DNA of 64,000 nt from Peromyscus leucopus (lineage: Eukaryota > Chordata > Mammalia > Rodentia > Cricetidae), in assembly GCF_004664715.2 (NCBI RefSeq), contig NC_051068.1, positions 17,542,668 through 17,606,667 on the forward strand, given 5' to 3'. The notes beneath the pieces are model-generated. The model did no database searches and was not told where the DNA came from. It worked only from the letters and a program-made list of their open reading frames with translations. Positions 1 through 11,844 of this stretch are shown one piece after another. A program made the position numbers and the translations under genes. Positions within the stretch are counted from its first letter, which is position 1; every line of letters starts with the position of its first letter.

Positions 1-155
1 GCAGCTAAGACTGCTGTAGTCACCTTGGACCTAATTCAAAAGAGAAATGCCATCTATATCATTCTCTACTCCCATACTGGGAGGTGTAACAGCTATGGAG
101 ATTGGTAAAAAGCCATTAATAGTTATTTTTTTATATATATTAAGATGGGGGGACC

Positions 156-499
156 TGTGGGAGCCCGTTCTCGGGTTCCTCGTGGCTTTACCCAGCAGGT
201 CCACATGGAGGATGATTAGGACCATGGGCCTGAGTGCAGGTGTCTGAGATGCTCTGCACTTGGCTGTGCTGGAGGAGGAGCTCTTTTGCTCCACCCCTTG
301 GCATCTCTATAAAAACCCTGGGCCAGAGACAGTCGCGGCCCATTGGAATAGGTTCCAGGCCCTCTTGAGCTATCCTTTATTTTCTATCTGTTTATCTCCG
401 AGATATTCTCCACAATAAATCCTTCTATCTAATATTTCCTGCTGATTGCACTGAAGAAAACTCTGGGGAACTGTGGGGGTGGTGGGTAAATGCCCCACA
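156..499 (+). mobile_element. Solo LTR, class II-like family 'C', copy 1
   Basis: It begins TGTGGGAGC and ends GCCCCACA, a matching inverted terminal pair. A TATA-like ctataaaaa lies near the middle and an aataaa signal near 3' end, as in a retroviral LTR. Two further copies lie at 4684-5012 (- strand) and 7224-7556 (+ strand) with the same ends. No flanking internal region or clear target duplication is visible for this copy. Assignment to class II rests on the roughly 6-bp duplications of the other copies. Confidence 0.8.
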
Positions 500-1384
500 T
501 TACTCCACTGGAAAAAGGAAAGCTCTTGGCTTTTTGCATGCATCATATAGGCCCTTTGGGCATATAAATTCTTTATGGCTATTTTGGGCTTGTTTAAGAA
601 ACTTTGTCTTAGGAGGAACTATAACAATGAGCTCCAGAGACTACTATCACATCAGAAGGAATAAAGCAGCTATGTATGATTCCTGCAAACAATTCTACGC
701 AAACCATGATTAAAGAAACTTCATGGCTCATCTCCATGATGACTCTGCAGGTCAGGAATATTGTATTCCAGATTTTCAGTTCTGCCCCACAATGTCACTG
801 TCATTTTTGCCAAAAGAGAAGGTATAGCTACATTGGTCATAGACCAGAGATGGATGCCTGTGGAGACTCAACAGACTTCCTGATGCTTTATTATTTGCTT
901 TTTCATACTAACATACAAAAAACTGAGAAACAACATTGGAAGCTAATTATGAAGCTCACTGGACTCTTGGTTGCTCTTTTCATTAATAAAAGAAGAACTA
1001 CCTCTCCCATGGCTAGGAACCACATGCTCCTACTTGACACTGAACAAGTAAGGATGATGCTCTACTATGATTGGTTTAGCTCCGAGTCCAACAGCTCTAA
1101 CCCTGCTATGCCTCCCTTTAAAACACTTTTGACTGAAAATGATTGCATGTCCTTTTCTTTCTGAATGTGTTCTCAACTTGATGCATACCAAACCTGGAGA
1201 AAATATGAATTTGGGGAAATCTCTATATAACAGAGAGATCATAACAACATCCTGTAATCTATATTGATTTGACCATTTTGCTTAATGTTTGTGTGTTTTA
1301 GTACCTGAGACTTATATTCCTGCATTTATTTGTCTATTAGTAATTGGAATATTTATTGTATGCCACAAGGACCAGGGGATGGAA
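500..1384. other. Unassigned stretch
   Basis: AT-rich sequence with no repeat family recognised. The longest open frame (676-1164, + strand, 162 codons) has no recognisable domain and no supporting splice or promoter context, so it is not called as a gene. Confidence 0.5.
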
Positions 1385-1838
1385 TGTAATGAGCATAGTA
1401 TTAAAAGAACATACATGTCTTTTAGACATGTAAAAATAGCTTAGTCAGGAACCCCAATACACCCAAGGCTGTACCTGAAAACCAGAACTCCATAATATCA
1501 CTCATTTAAGATAACCAGACAATACTAAGACCCCAGGACACCCACTGGACATTATATAAGCACATACCAAGAACGATGCTCTGCTCTGCACATCTGAAGA
1601 GACATCACCTTGATCAGTCTTGCAGCTAGAACATCTCCCCCAGAATTCTGACCATTGAATCAGACACCTCTGTTAGAGACTGGAACTGAACTCCAACTAG
1701 GATATGTCACATAGGTGAGCACCCTTAAGGAAACAGACTAAGAACCACATTTAGGAATTTAGAGGTGAACCTTGTGTGATGACCATAAACAAATATAGCT
1801 TTTGTTATACTAACTATGCATATCTACCTTCTTGCTCA
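1385..1838 (+). mobile_element. LTR-like repeat, family 'B', copy 1
   Basis: Starts TGTAATGAGC and ends near ttgctca. It aligns along its length with the repeat split across 8578-8611 and 9492-9864: both share the gtcaggaacccc block, a tatataagc TATA-like site, and the cttgtgtgatg block near the end. The layout is that of an LTR (TATA-like site, then a polyadenylation-like signal near the 3' end), but the family was not identified and the exact ends are approximate. Confidence 0.6.
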
Positions 1839-2803
1839 TCAAAGGTAGGATCACTTAGAAACCATTTTGTTTCCTATGATTGGATGTAAGTCTGCATCAG
1901 AGTGAGGAAATGGAAACTTTCTCAAATAAAATGCATGATCACAGATTTTGAAAGAAACAGTATGATTTGTACTGTACAGCTAAAGCAATTTGTCTTGCTC
2001 TAATTGCTTTATAAGTCATAAGAACTTTTAAAGAAAATGTATCCCCATTTTTATGTGTACAGCGTATGTTCAAGAGAATGACTTCCATGTGTGTATAGGG
2101 GACACACAAGAAAAGAGGGTGTCAGTTACCCTGAATCTGGAGTAGTAGGTGGTTATGAAATGCCCAACATGGGTGTTGGGACAGGAACTCAGAGATAATA
2201 CTGTTTATCCAATAAAACAAAAGTCTTTCACAGATGAACAAGACTAATTAAATAAAGAAGTAAATAAATGATCCTTGGGAACATGATGCATCAATATTAA
2301 GATGCTGTGTAAGGTAAACTTGCACCATACATTGAACACAATCCAAAGACAATACCCAACAATTTAAATAGGAAAGCTGATTTCAAAGCTACATGCAACG
2401 TCGAAACACTCAGAATGCTCAATGGGATTATGAAAAGATAGTACACACATTGACACAATATGACTTCCATATTTACCCGAAAAGCTGCAACAATCAAGAA
2501 TGTGTACAGTTGTGAAAGACTAAAGAGGATGGAGAGAAAAAGCAAAGAACAAAAGTAGGAAAATATAGTAAAATTTTAATCAAAAGACCAAAGGGAACTC
2601 AGCCAGGAAAAGTATGATCTTGATCAATGTTACCCACCTACCTATGATTCCATGTATATAGAAATTAAATAAACCCAGGCTTCACAACTTTTACAAAATT
2701 AGCTCATAGTAAACCTTAAACTGCTATGCTTTTGCCCTCTGGCTACTGATACTTCTTCCAGAGAGGTACCATGATCTTTGCAAAGGGTGATGAACTTCTC
2801 CAG
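1839..2803. other. Unassigned stretch
   Basis: AT-rich sequence without a recognisable coding region or repeat. No open frame with domain content was seen on either strand. Confidence 0.5.
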
Positions 2804-3324
2804 TGTGAAACCTCAGTAAACCCCCTCCCCCACTCCATCCCCTACAGACAAAGAGAAGCTTAAACCAGGATTCCTAAGTGTACATATGAACTTAGACCCC
2901 TTTTCCCCAGGTGGCTGTATCTGCTACAGAAACTAAAGAAAACACAGAGTCAGGATATTCGAACATCTGGCAGAGGCTAAGTGGTCATAAAACATCCCAA
3001 ACTTCCGGAACCCCAGAGACAGCTCGTAAAACTCCTAAACACGGTTGCTGAACAAATGAGAAATAAAGATAACATGAAAGACCACTGATATGAACCAAAA
3101 AAAGAGGGAGGCAGGCTGTAGGAGATGAATTATGTGGTCTGTGCCTTTAAGAACTAGCCTCACAAAGAAAGGGGCTTGCTCCTTCCAACCTCCCTGCTGT
3201 GTGTGAGAGATTTGCAACAAGCCCCCTGCTGAGGCATGTAAACTTCATTTGAATAAACCTTGATTTTGCGTTCTGTACCTAAGGTCTCCAGTGGCTTCTT
3301 TGGGGAAGAGATCTGGGCATAACA
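2804..3324 (+). mobile_element. Solo LTR, family 'A', with 5-bp target duplication
   Basis: The element runs from TGTGAAACC to GGGCATAACA and is flanked on both sides by tccag (2799-2803 and 3325-3329), a perfect 5-bp duplication marking an insertion. Near the 3' end it has a gaataaacc signal followed by a ttgcgttctg block, the order seen in gammaretroviral R-U5 regions. Only one LTR is present, so the provirus was reduced by LTR-LTR recombination. A related copy lies at 8612-8991. Confidence 0.85.
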
Positions 3325-4683
3325 TCCAGATCCTGCTACAAATCTGTGGCCCTTCATGCCCCCTTGTGTTTTCAGGCAAACCCAGCCCCAATGATGCCTA
3401 CACAGAAAACACTGTAGAAGAATAATTTAATGTCTGATTCCACCCACATAGATTATTTCATCCCACAAGATGTGGCATCTGCCCTATCCACCTGCCCAAA
3501 ACCATGCAAACCTGAGATACCTCTGCAGCTCAGAGCTTCCTTTTGTCCCCTGAAACTGACTTTCACTGAATCACATCACAGTGGCTGGCAGTAACAGAAA
3601 GCTAAAAGCATTCTAATCATGTACTGCTGAAGGATGATCCCCATCACCCCCTTTCTACCATTTTCTAAACTGTCTGTAACATTTATAAGACAAACCTGAA
3701 AGGGAAAAGTAACATCCAGAACTTGCAGAAACCAGACCTTCAGTTTTCCAATCTGTCTTCCCAGATTCTCACTGTCACAGAAGCAAAGCCTATGTGTGCA
3801 CACTGGACAGTGACATTACAAGCATCATAGCCTCCCATGCCAGGGTGGCAGAGCCTTCTCCTCCCCAGGGATTCCACACTCAGTAAGGATCAGAGGCCAA
3901 GGGCCACTGCACAGGTCACCACAGGGACCAACAGAAACACAGTCTGGCTCATGGTCCATCCCAGTCCCAGCAGTTCAGACTCTGACAGCTCAGCCAACCT
4001 GTTCTCCATAGTTTGAGGACAGTGGCCCCCACACTCACCATACCATGGCTGTGGTCTTCCTTACAGCCCCCTACAGCAGAAGCAGAAGAGAATCCTGGAA
4101 ATAACCTGTAAGCTCCCTCCCACTGGTGCTCCTCATGGCTAAGCCTTCCCAAAGCTCCTCATTAATTAGGACCACCCAGTTGGACCTCAGGACATTAGCA
4201 GTTACTCTATTGGGTGAGCTGAGATCAAATGTCTCTAACTGCACAAACCCTCCCAGCTCTGCCCTTCAACAATAGGGTCGGACAGGACACTAGTCTGGGA
4301 AATTTGTAGTTTAATAAATAGAATCTTCCATTTTCCAGAGCACTTCCTGTTCCACTTCCAAGGCACAGAGTCCTTTGCATTCACATTCCATTACACACTC
4401 AATGCCCAGTGAAGCCAAACCTTTGCTTCAGAGCTGGGAGGTCCTGACGCCAAACACAGTTCACATTCAAACAGTAACTGTTGTGGAAGCTGAAACATGT
4501 CATGGATTAGAACACAAAGATGGGAGGGCTTGGAGCCAGAAAAAAATGATAGTGGAAATGAGGTAATTATAATCCAAAAAATTATGTTGGAAACTTGAAA
4601 CAGGCTTTATGGCCATGTGCTCCGGTGACTAGGGATGTGTACTAGAGCACACTAAGTATTACTCATGCATTTCTCCCAGGTTG
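3325..4683. other. Unassigned stretch, partly C-rich
   Basis: No repeat family or gene recognised. Reading frames on both strands are short and lack domains. The block at about 3840-4160 is richer in C and G than its surroundings but shows no promoter-like CpG cluster. Confidence 0.5.
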
Positions 4684-5012
4684 TGTGGGGCGTTTACCCA
4701 CCAACCCTAGAGTTCCCCAGAGTTTTCTTGAATGCAAGCAGCAGGAAATATTAGATAGAAGGATTTATATCTCGGAGATAAACAGAAAATAAAGGATAGC
4801 CTTGAGAGGATCTGGAACCTTTTCCAACGGGCCCTGATTGTCTCTGCCCCAGGGTATTTATAGAGATGCCAAGGGGTAAAGCAAAAGACCTCCCCCCAGC
4901 ACAGCCAAGTGCAGACCATCTCAGACACCTGCATTCAGGCCCATGGTCCTAATCATCCTCTATGCGGACCTGCTGGGTAAAGCCACGATGAACCTGAAAA
5001 CGGGCTCTCACA
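4684..5012 (-). mobile_element. Solo LTR, family 'C', copy 2 (reverse)
   Basis: Reverse complement of the family at 156-499: starts TGTGGGGC and ends ctctcaca on the + strand. It is flanked by aggttg (4678-4683) and aagttg (5013-5018), a 6-bp duplication with one mismatch. Six-base duplications are characteristic of class II (betaretrovirus-like) elements. Confidence 0.85.
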
Positions 5013-5427
5013 AAGTTGTACATATTAAACATGGAAAAGATTCACATTAGGCAGGGCCACATCATTTTATCCAGTTGTTCTATTTAGGTTAAACTGGTGT
5101 AACTACTGTAATTTTGTTTCACAAAAATTCAGTTCTTTATCCAGATTCTTGATTGTCTGGCCTGTGGAACAGAGAAATGACCAGTCAGGGCATTTGTGGA
5201 CTATCTAAAATCATTGACCTCACTACTCATTGCTGCTGTCTGTCAACTGTCACAGCAGGAAAGCTTTCACCCTCTTCTTGCCATCCCTTTCTGTGCTGTG
5301 ACTATACCTGCTTTACTGTGGGTCAGTGAACTCTCTAGATTTCATTGTGAAATTACAAATGATGTGGCTGGTTAATCCTGAGAAAAACATTTAAATCTTA
5401 CCATACTAACCTCTAAAAACATGGTAA
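5013..5427. other. Unassigned stretch
   Basis: No recognised gene or repeat. Confidence 0.45.
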
Positions 5428-5952
5428 GTGAGGAACCCAGTCCCCTACCTAGACCCCTGCCTTGGCTATTCTGCAGCCATGACAGGCTTCAGAAAAGACC
5501 CAACAGGATGTAGGCCCTGGAACAGTACAATGTGCCCTTGAGCCCCCAACCTTGGGTCTACCTCTAGTTACAGGAAAACCCCTTCAGATGCCCCCATATA
5601 GTAGAAGAAGCCAATTAAAAGTTACAGCTAGTGGACTCATGATAAAGGAAGAATGGAGTTACCACAGCAACCGCTGAACGAGCTAGTAGTTCCTGCAGCT
5701 GCAAGTTACCCAAGGACAGCAACTCTGGATGGAGGTTCATCAATCCTGAGTCTGTTCCTAATTAGTCTGTAGACCCCAACACCCCTCTTGCTTTACCCAA
5801 TAAAACTGCTCCATTGCTACTCAGGTTCTCTCCTGCTCTGCTGCTGCATCAGGTGAATGGAGAGGCCCTAGTTAACTAGCAAGAATAACAAGACTCTGCT
5901 TTTGCATCGAATTTGGTTTCTTGATGGTCTTTAGGGAACTCTGGGTACATCA
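5428..5952 (+). mobile_element. Gammaretrovirus-like LTR (start approximate)
   Basis: The right part has the order typical of class I LTRs: an aataaaactgctcc signal, a ctctgctgctgcatcag block, then tttgcatcgaatttgg and an end near gggtacatca. The same ctctgctgctgcatcag block occurs in the LTR ending at 29397, so the two are related. The 5' boundary at tgaggaaccc is a guess. The end has probably mutated from a canonical CA. Confidence 0.55.
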
Positions 5953-5959
5953 GCTAGAG

Positions 5960-6215
5960 TACTACTTATCTTAGGGATATCTGGGTGACAGCCCTCTCTT
6001 AGCTTAATTCTACTTTGTGACTGAATGTCTCCTAAAACTGGGTAAATCCTTATATCGTCAATTCTATTACCACCAATTCTACTCTTCTACATCACAGTTT
6101 AGCAGTGGAGTGCTACTCTACACAGGAGATGCCCTTTACAAGCTTCACAAGATTAACAACAGACAAATCATAACCTAAATGTTAAAAGTGCAGAACTTCT
6201 GAAAGATACTAGAGA
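5960..6215 (+). repeat. Left arm of a diverged inverted pair
   Basis: This segment matches the reverse complement of about 7605-7860. Shared blocks are tgtgatgtagaagagtagaa (here read from the other strand), a gcagaacttct block and a ggcatctc block. The arms are about 1.4 kb apart and clearly diverged, so they are either two insertions of one old repeat in opposite orientation or an old inverted duplication. Family not recognised. Confidence 0.6.
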
Positions 6216-7223
6216 GCAGGGCTCTCCAAGTTTGGCAAATCTGCTTTCCAAGGTGACAATACAAGGAGTACAGGAGCCAGCACTTCACAGTGACATCAAC
6301 AACAAAGGTATTTGTGAGTCTTGTTCCCAATGCTCTGTACAGACACAGCCCAAGGAGTTGAGTTATTCAGAGACTGCCACCCAGCCCAGGAAGTTGCAAG
6401 GATCATGTAGGACACGCAGGACCAGGAAGTCACACGTGGGACTCCCAGGGCCACACAGGACGTGTCAGGACCATGCTGAACTCTGTGTCTGGCTGCTGAC
6501 TCCCAAGCAGCCCCGAGAAGACAAGGCTCCCACGGCTCAGATGGCCGCTCCTCCCAGTCTGGGTAAAGTAGTCTGTCACTCACCATGGCCACTCCTCCCA
6601 TCTGGGAACAGAAGCCCCTCGATCTCCGATCTCCGTGTGGGGGCTGCGGAGCGCTCTAGACACAGCAGATCCCCAGACCCCATGGAACAGCACACGGGCC
6701 AGCTTCGGATTTCCTCAGCACATATGCTAAGCCAGAAGCCTCCTGCCTAGAGGAAGAACCCTCCCATCTGACTGGCAGGTCCACTAGAGGCCCTAATTGG
6801 CTAGTGAGGTTTGAGTGAAAGGACTGGGTGAGCTGAAGGGACTCAGCTCAGTGTTTCCCTGCCCTAGCTTCCAAATGAAGCACAAATGTATCCCAGGTTG
6901 GCTGGAAATTTGTGCCAAATTCCACAGAAAGTCTCTAGTTAATTAAAAAAAAACAACAACAACAATGAGTTCAGTTTGAAAAGGAAGCATTCCATTTCAG
7001 AAGGAGGCTAATCTGACAATATTGCACAAGAGGAACATGGTATCTCTGGAACACTATAAAAAATAAGTCCACAGTGCCTGGGACCAGTTACCACAGCCCC
7101 AGGTGTAGAAAGAGATGGTTCTCGGGATCTGAAGAAACCCTTCCCAAAGGCGCTGGTCCCAGACCTTTACCAGCTCTCCCAAGCTCTCTCTCTCCTAGTT
7201 TTAGAGAAGGAACTTTTCCCCTC
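6216..7223. other. GC-richer spacer with one open frame, unassigned
   Basis: The interval between the inverted arms is richer in G and C than neighbouring DNA. It holds a 172-codon open frame on the + strand (6232-6750) whose translation is low in hydrophobic segments, rich in Ser, Pro, Gln and Arg, and has no recognisable domain. The cggatctccg-type CpGs around 6615-6660 are unusual for the window. This could be an LTR or retroviral leader piece; coding status is doubtful. Confidence 0.35.
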
Positions 7224-7556
7224 TGTGGGAGCCCATTTTCAGGTTCCTCGTGGCTTTACCCAGCAGGTCCACATAGAAGATGATTAGGACCACGGGCCTG
7301 AGTGCAGGTGTCTGAGATGGTCTGCACTTGGCTGTGCTGGGGGAGGAGGTCTTTTGCTCCACCCCTTGGCATCTCTATAAAAACCCTGGGGCAGAGACAG
7401 TCAAGGCCCATTGAAAAAGGTTCCAGGCACTTTCGAGGCTATCCTTTATTTTCTATCTGTTTATCTCCACAATAAATCCTTCTATCTAATATTTCCTGCT
7501 GATTGCACTCAAGAAAACTCTGGGGAACTGTGGGGTTGGTAGGTAAACGCCCCACA
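7224..7556 (+). mobile_element. Solo LTR, family 'C', copy 3
   Basis: Runs from TGTGGGAGCC to GCCCCACA with the same internal landmarks as 156-499 (ctataaaaaccc TATA-like site; aataaatcc near the end). The flanks cccctc (7218-7223) and ctcctc (7557-7562) agree at 5 of 6 positions, a plausible old 6-bp target duplication. Confidence 0.85.
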
Positions 7557-7604
7557 CTCCTCCCTATACATCAGGGCCTTAGAGAAACCTCTCAAAGACT
7601 ACCC

Positions 7605-7860
7605 CAGGTTGGAAAGCTGAGAGAGGCATAGTTTGTCAAGTATCTTCTAGAAGTTCTGCACTTTGAATTTGACATTTATGTGTAAGATCCACTTGGAGTT
7701 AATATTGTGGAGATTACAAATGGCATCTCATGTACTGGGTAGCACTCCTCTACTGAGCTGTGATGTAGAAGAGTAGAATTGGTGATATAAAGGATTTAGC
7801 AATTCTTGGGGGCATAGTAAATCATACAAAGTGGAATTTAGCTGGCGGGTGGGGTCTGCC
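7605..7860 (-). repeat. Right arm of a diverged inverted pair
   Basis: Partner of 5960-6215 in reverse orientation; see that entry. It begins about 50 bases after an LTR, so the LTR and the arm are separate insertions. Confidence 0.6.
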
Positions 7861-8577
7861 TCTAAAACACCCAAAGACAAGTAGTATGCAAACCAGGCCT
7901 GTTACAGAATAAGATGCTAGGATGTAATAGTTTGTTCAGCTTTTATGTATAGTGGTCACATGTCTATACATGTGCTAATGGGATGTGAGTCTATGGAGAG
8001 GATAGAGTGAACCTTCTGTATAAAGATCCCTCCATACTAAGCTGGAACATCATAGTTTTAAGAGGGATTTCTTAATTGTTCTGTACTGGATGCTGTACAC
8101 ATCCATTCAATGATGTTTGGTCATGTATTTGCTATTTCTTTGTATTGCCTATATATACTCATTAAAAACTAAAAAACAAAAGCATAGTTTTAGTAGTGAT
8201 TCCATGTATTATATATGAAGACTGCCTTGTGATTTCTCTAAGGTTCAGTTTAACAGACTGTACCTAGGAAGTACTATTTATTACATTATCTTACACACAG
8301 TTTCTATTCAGCTTTCTTTTGTTTGATTCTTGTTGCTCAACACTATCTAACAATATTTTTTAATACTGGTTAACAAGGCACTTCTTTAATACTGGTTATG
8401 TTTTCTGAGATTCCTATTTTAATACCTCTGCTTCCAATAACTTGTACAGGGTAAACTATTAATTTTTTTTTGCATTTTATCATTTGCCCAAGAAAAAGCC
8501 ATACCATTATTAATTCCAAGGTTTTTGGTATATTATTTGTTATTCATGACCAAACATATTTGAATCAGAAGCCTTAT
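7861..8577. other. Unassigned AT-rich stretch
   Basis: No recognised gene or repeat family. Confidence 0.45.
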
Positions 8578-9864
8578 TGTAATGAGCATAGTAAAAACAT
8601 ACATATCCTTTTGTGATACCTCAGTAAACCCCCCCCCACTCTATCGCCTACAGACAAAGAGAAGCTTAAACCAGGATTGGTAAGTGTAGATAAGAACTTA
8701 GACCCCTTTTCCCCAGGTGGCTGTATCTGCTACAGGGACTTTGGAAAACACAGTCAGGATATTCGACCAAAAGACTAAAAAGGGAGGCAGGTTAAAATAA
8801 ATTATATGGTCTGTGCCTTTAAGAACTAGCCTCACAAAGAAAGGGGAGTGCTCCTTCCAAGCTCCCAGCTGTGAGTGATAGATTTAGAAGAGCCTCCCTG
8901 GAGGCTTGTATACTTAGACAACACCTTACTTTTGCATTCTGTACCTAAAGTCTCCAGTGGCAGCTTTGGGGACTGTGATCTAGGCACAACAAGACCCTCA
9001 CTCTATTGTCTCAAAAAGGGGGCCTTAGACAAAGATATCTCAATATAGATAGACCCAGACCAGTTTCTAGTCCCCAGAAATGATGGCACCAGCCCCAGGA
9101 ACAAAAGAACAGAGTCAGGATGTCTGATGGTAACAAATTAACCACGAGATGCCCCTCTCCAGAGATAACATGACCTGACCCCGGAGAGAAGTTGTAAAAC
9201 TCCTGACAAGGCAAACAGACAAGCTAAAATAAGATAAAGTCCAGGCCCGGGAAAAACTGAACCAATCAAGGATGGACCCGTACTAACCCCCTCCCCTCTA
9301 AGAACTTTTATGGGTTTTGCCTATAAAAACTAACTTCCCCAAGAAAGAGGTACTCCTCCCTGCCTCACTGTATTGGGTGTAGGAATGAGTCCCTGTCTAG
9401 ACTTGTATCTGCAGAATAAACCTTGCTGTTGCATTCTGGACATCCAAGGTCTTCAGTGGTCTCTTTGGGGGGTCACAATCTGGGCATAACACTTTAGACA
9501 GGTAAAAATAGTTTAGTCAGGAACCCCACTACAACTAACCAGAATTCAATCACATCACTCAAGATAACAGTCCTAGAACCCCATGATGCCCACTGGACAA
9601 TATATAAGCAGAAACAACGAGTAATGTTTGGCTCTCCACATCTGGAGATCTGCATTGTGGCTGGAGAATTTCCCCCAGGATCTTGACCTCCAATCAGAGA
9701 TTTCTGTCACTGGACCTTCAGCTAAGATACACTGCACACAGCCCTGGGGAAATGGTCTTAGGACCATAGTTAGGAATTCAGACTGTGAACCTTGTGTGAT
9801 GGCCATCAGCATAATAAAGTCTAACATTTGTTATACTAACTATGCACATCCACCTTCTTGTTCA
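8578..9864 (+). mobile_element. LTR-like repeat 'B', copy 2, split by a younger insertion
   Basis: The left 34 bases (8578-8611) match 1385 onward, and the remainder resumes at 9492 (ctttagacagg) and continues to about 9864. The intervening 880 bases are a separate insertion (8612-9491). Together the two parts align with the copy at 1385-1838, so the order of events is clear: family B first, the insertion later. Confidence 0.7.
8612..9491 (+). mobile_element. Composite LTR insertion with 4-bp target duplication
   Basis: The insertion starts TGTGATACC and ends GGGCATAACA, flanked by cttt on both sides (8608-8611 and 9492-9495), the 4-bp duplication typical of gammaretroviral integration. Inside are two LTR-like units. 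The first, 8612-8991, is a shortened copy of family A at 2804-3324 and ends GGCACAACA. The second, 9007-9491, starts TGTCTCAAAA and ends GGGCATAACA, with a gaataaaccttgctgttgc signal. Only 15 bases separate them. This may be a provirus with nearly all of its interior deleted and unequal LTRs, or one LTR inserted beside another. Confidence 0.7.
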
Positions 9865-10019
9865 TGACATTTCTCTTTTCCCCACTTCCTCTCTAGCATT
9901 TGTTGTCAGTTGTCAGTCTTTGCCATTCTGACTGCAATTACCACAATTCTTACCTAGAGACCAAAACCTGTTCCTATTTCTATTAGAAAGAGGAACAATT
10001 TATAATATCAACAACCTCC

Positions 10020-10348
10020 TGTTGCTGGAGGATTTCTCTCCAGCTCCCGCCAGTCCCGGAGCCCACTTATAAAATAAACACACAGACTCTTACATTATTT
10101 AAACTGCTTGGCCATTAGCTCAGGCCTATCATTGTCTAGCTCTTACTCTTATATTCAGCCCATTTTTATTAATCTTTACTTTGCCACATGACTCATGGCT
10201 TACCAGTACTTTACATCTTCCTTGTCCTGGCAGCAGCTCCAGGCAGCCTCCCTTTCCTTCCTCCATTCTCCTCTCTCCTTGTCCTGCCTATACTTCCTGC
10301 CTGGTCACTGGCCAATTAGTGCTTTATTTATGTAGAACGATATCCACA
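10020..10348 (-). mobile_element. Solo LTR, class II-like family 'D', copy 1 (reverse)
   Basis: On the reverse strand it starts TGTGGATATCG and ends ...AGCAACA. It shares with 12084-12484 and 24722-25084 the blocks for a CAGGAAGTATAG segment, an accagtccgg-like end and the acttatat region. The copy at 24722 is followed by a tRNA-Lys-type primer site, which places the family in class II. No target duplication is apparent. Confidence 0.75.
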
Positions 10349-11844
10349 GCAAACTCCATCATTCTGATAATGACCAATATAAATAGTTTTTAAAATACAA
10401 AACAGCAAATGCCTCAAAACAACAGTTATGAGTTACTCTGCCTAAAACCTTTGCAGTTTTACCTAGGAGCTCACCTATAAAGATTAGGGAGGCTACCCAG
10501 GAACATTCAAATCACTAGCAACTTCTGCCTCTGAGCTCCCTGCTCCCTTTTATAGCATTTGAATTGGGTATCTGCCTTTTGCAAATATCCCTTTTAGCTA
10601 CATCCAAAGATAAAACCAGCTCCAAACAAAGCATTGAAGGACAAGCAAGGAACAGAATAGTGGACCAGACCACCTGCTAGGCACTTGAAGCCCCTGAACT
10701 AAGGTGAAACATCCTTTGTCCACAACCTGGTTCCTTGGCCAAGTGCCTGGCTCCTAGGTGCACAGCTTTACTTCTGGTGCAAATCAACTCAGATCTCCCC
10801 TCACTGCCCCACAGCAACTTTTGAGAACAAAGGGTTTTCTTCTCACAGGTGCTTCAAGCTGTATGCAGATTGACTGGCTGTCAACCCTCCTCCCCAAACC
10901 TGTCAGAAAACTGGCAACATAGGAAAATAGAGGCAGTTTTAAATTCAGTGACTTAGAGATTTCTTTACCCCATCACCTGTAAGTTCGTAGTTTGAACACA
11001 TTCATGATAGACTTGTAATGTCTTCACCTAACCACAGATGAGGATATATTTATAGCCCAGAAATTCCTTTTCTGATTTATTCCAGCTTCTACCTAACTCT
11101 TTTTTCCTCCCCCTTTGGGTTGCAAATGAAGTTAACCAGAAAGCTTCTGGTGGGCACCTTGCAATTCTTGTGTTATATTGTAAACATGAAGGTTGTTGCC
11201 ATTTTTATAGAGATATAGACCAGAACCCAGAGAACCAGGCAGAATTATGGTGGCAGGCGAATAAATGAGTTGGACAAAAGAGCTCCGTGTACCAAGATTC
11301 ATTTCCTCACCATTAGTTATGTCTCTTCTAGGCCCCTGGGAAGGAAATTAAGAGGCTGGACCTCAAAATTTTCATTATGCAAAATCTCGGGTGAAAGAGA
11401 AAACATGTTCAGTAGGCATACTAACATAATGTTGGGGGAAGGAATCTAATGAGAATCTATCCCTAGACAAAGTATTACAGGAAATTATTGACTATTGAGA
11501 GAAGGAGGATTATTTGTTTCCAGGCATGACCCTCCTACTTGGTTATCCAAAATAAAGTGGTCTGCCCTGAAATCATATAAGTACATGAAATACCAGATGG
11601 ACTCAGCAGCTTATATTTAAATACTTATGTGCATAAACATATAAATGTAAATGCAATAATAACAAAAAACAAACAAGAGACAATCAATTTGAGATGGAGT
11701 AAGTGGGGGGCATGAAGTGATTGGAATGAGGAAGGAAAAGAGTGTTGTAATGGGTTTATCTTTTAAATATTAATCATGAGACATAGAGCTAAATAGTGAA
11801 TTCTCAAAAAATAAAATACAAATTGCTAACAAAAAAATTAAGAA
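10349..11844. other. Unassigned; part resembles 16540-17130
   Basis: No gene is seen. The section at about 10930-11290 shares a series of short blocks in the same order with 16600-17120 (ggcagttttaa, gtgacttag, ccctttgggttgc, ggacaaaagagct), so both are probably old copies of one unrecognised repeat. The rest is unassigned. Confidence 0.4.

Noticed and set aside
676..1164. 162-codon open frame on the + strand
   Set aside because: No domain, signal or splice context, and composition like surrounding non-coding DNA.
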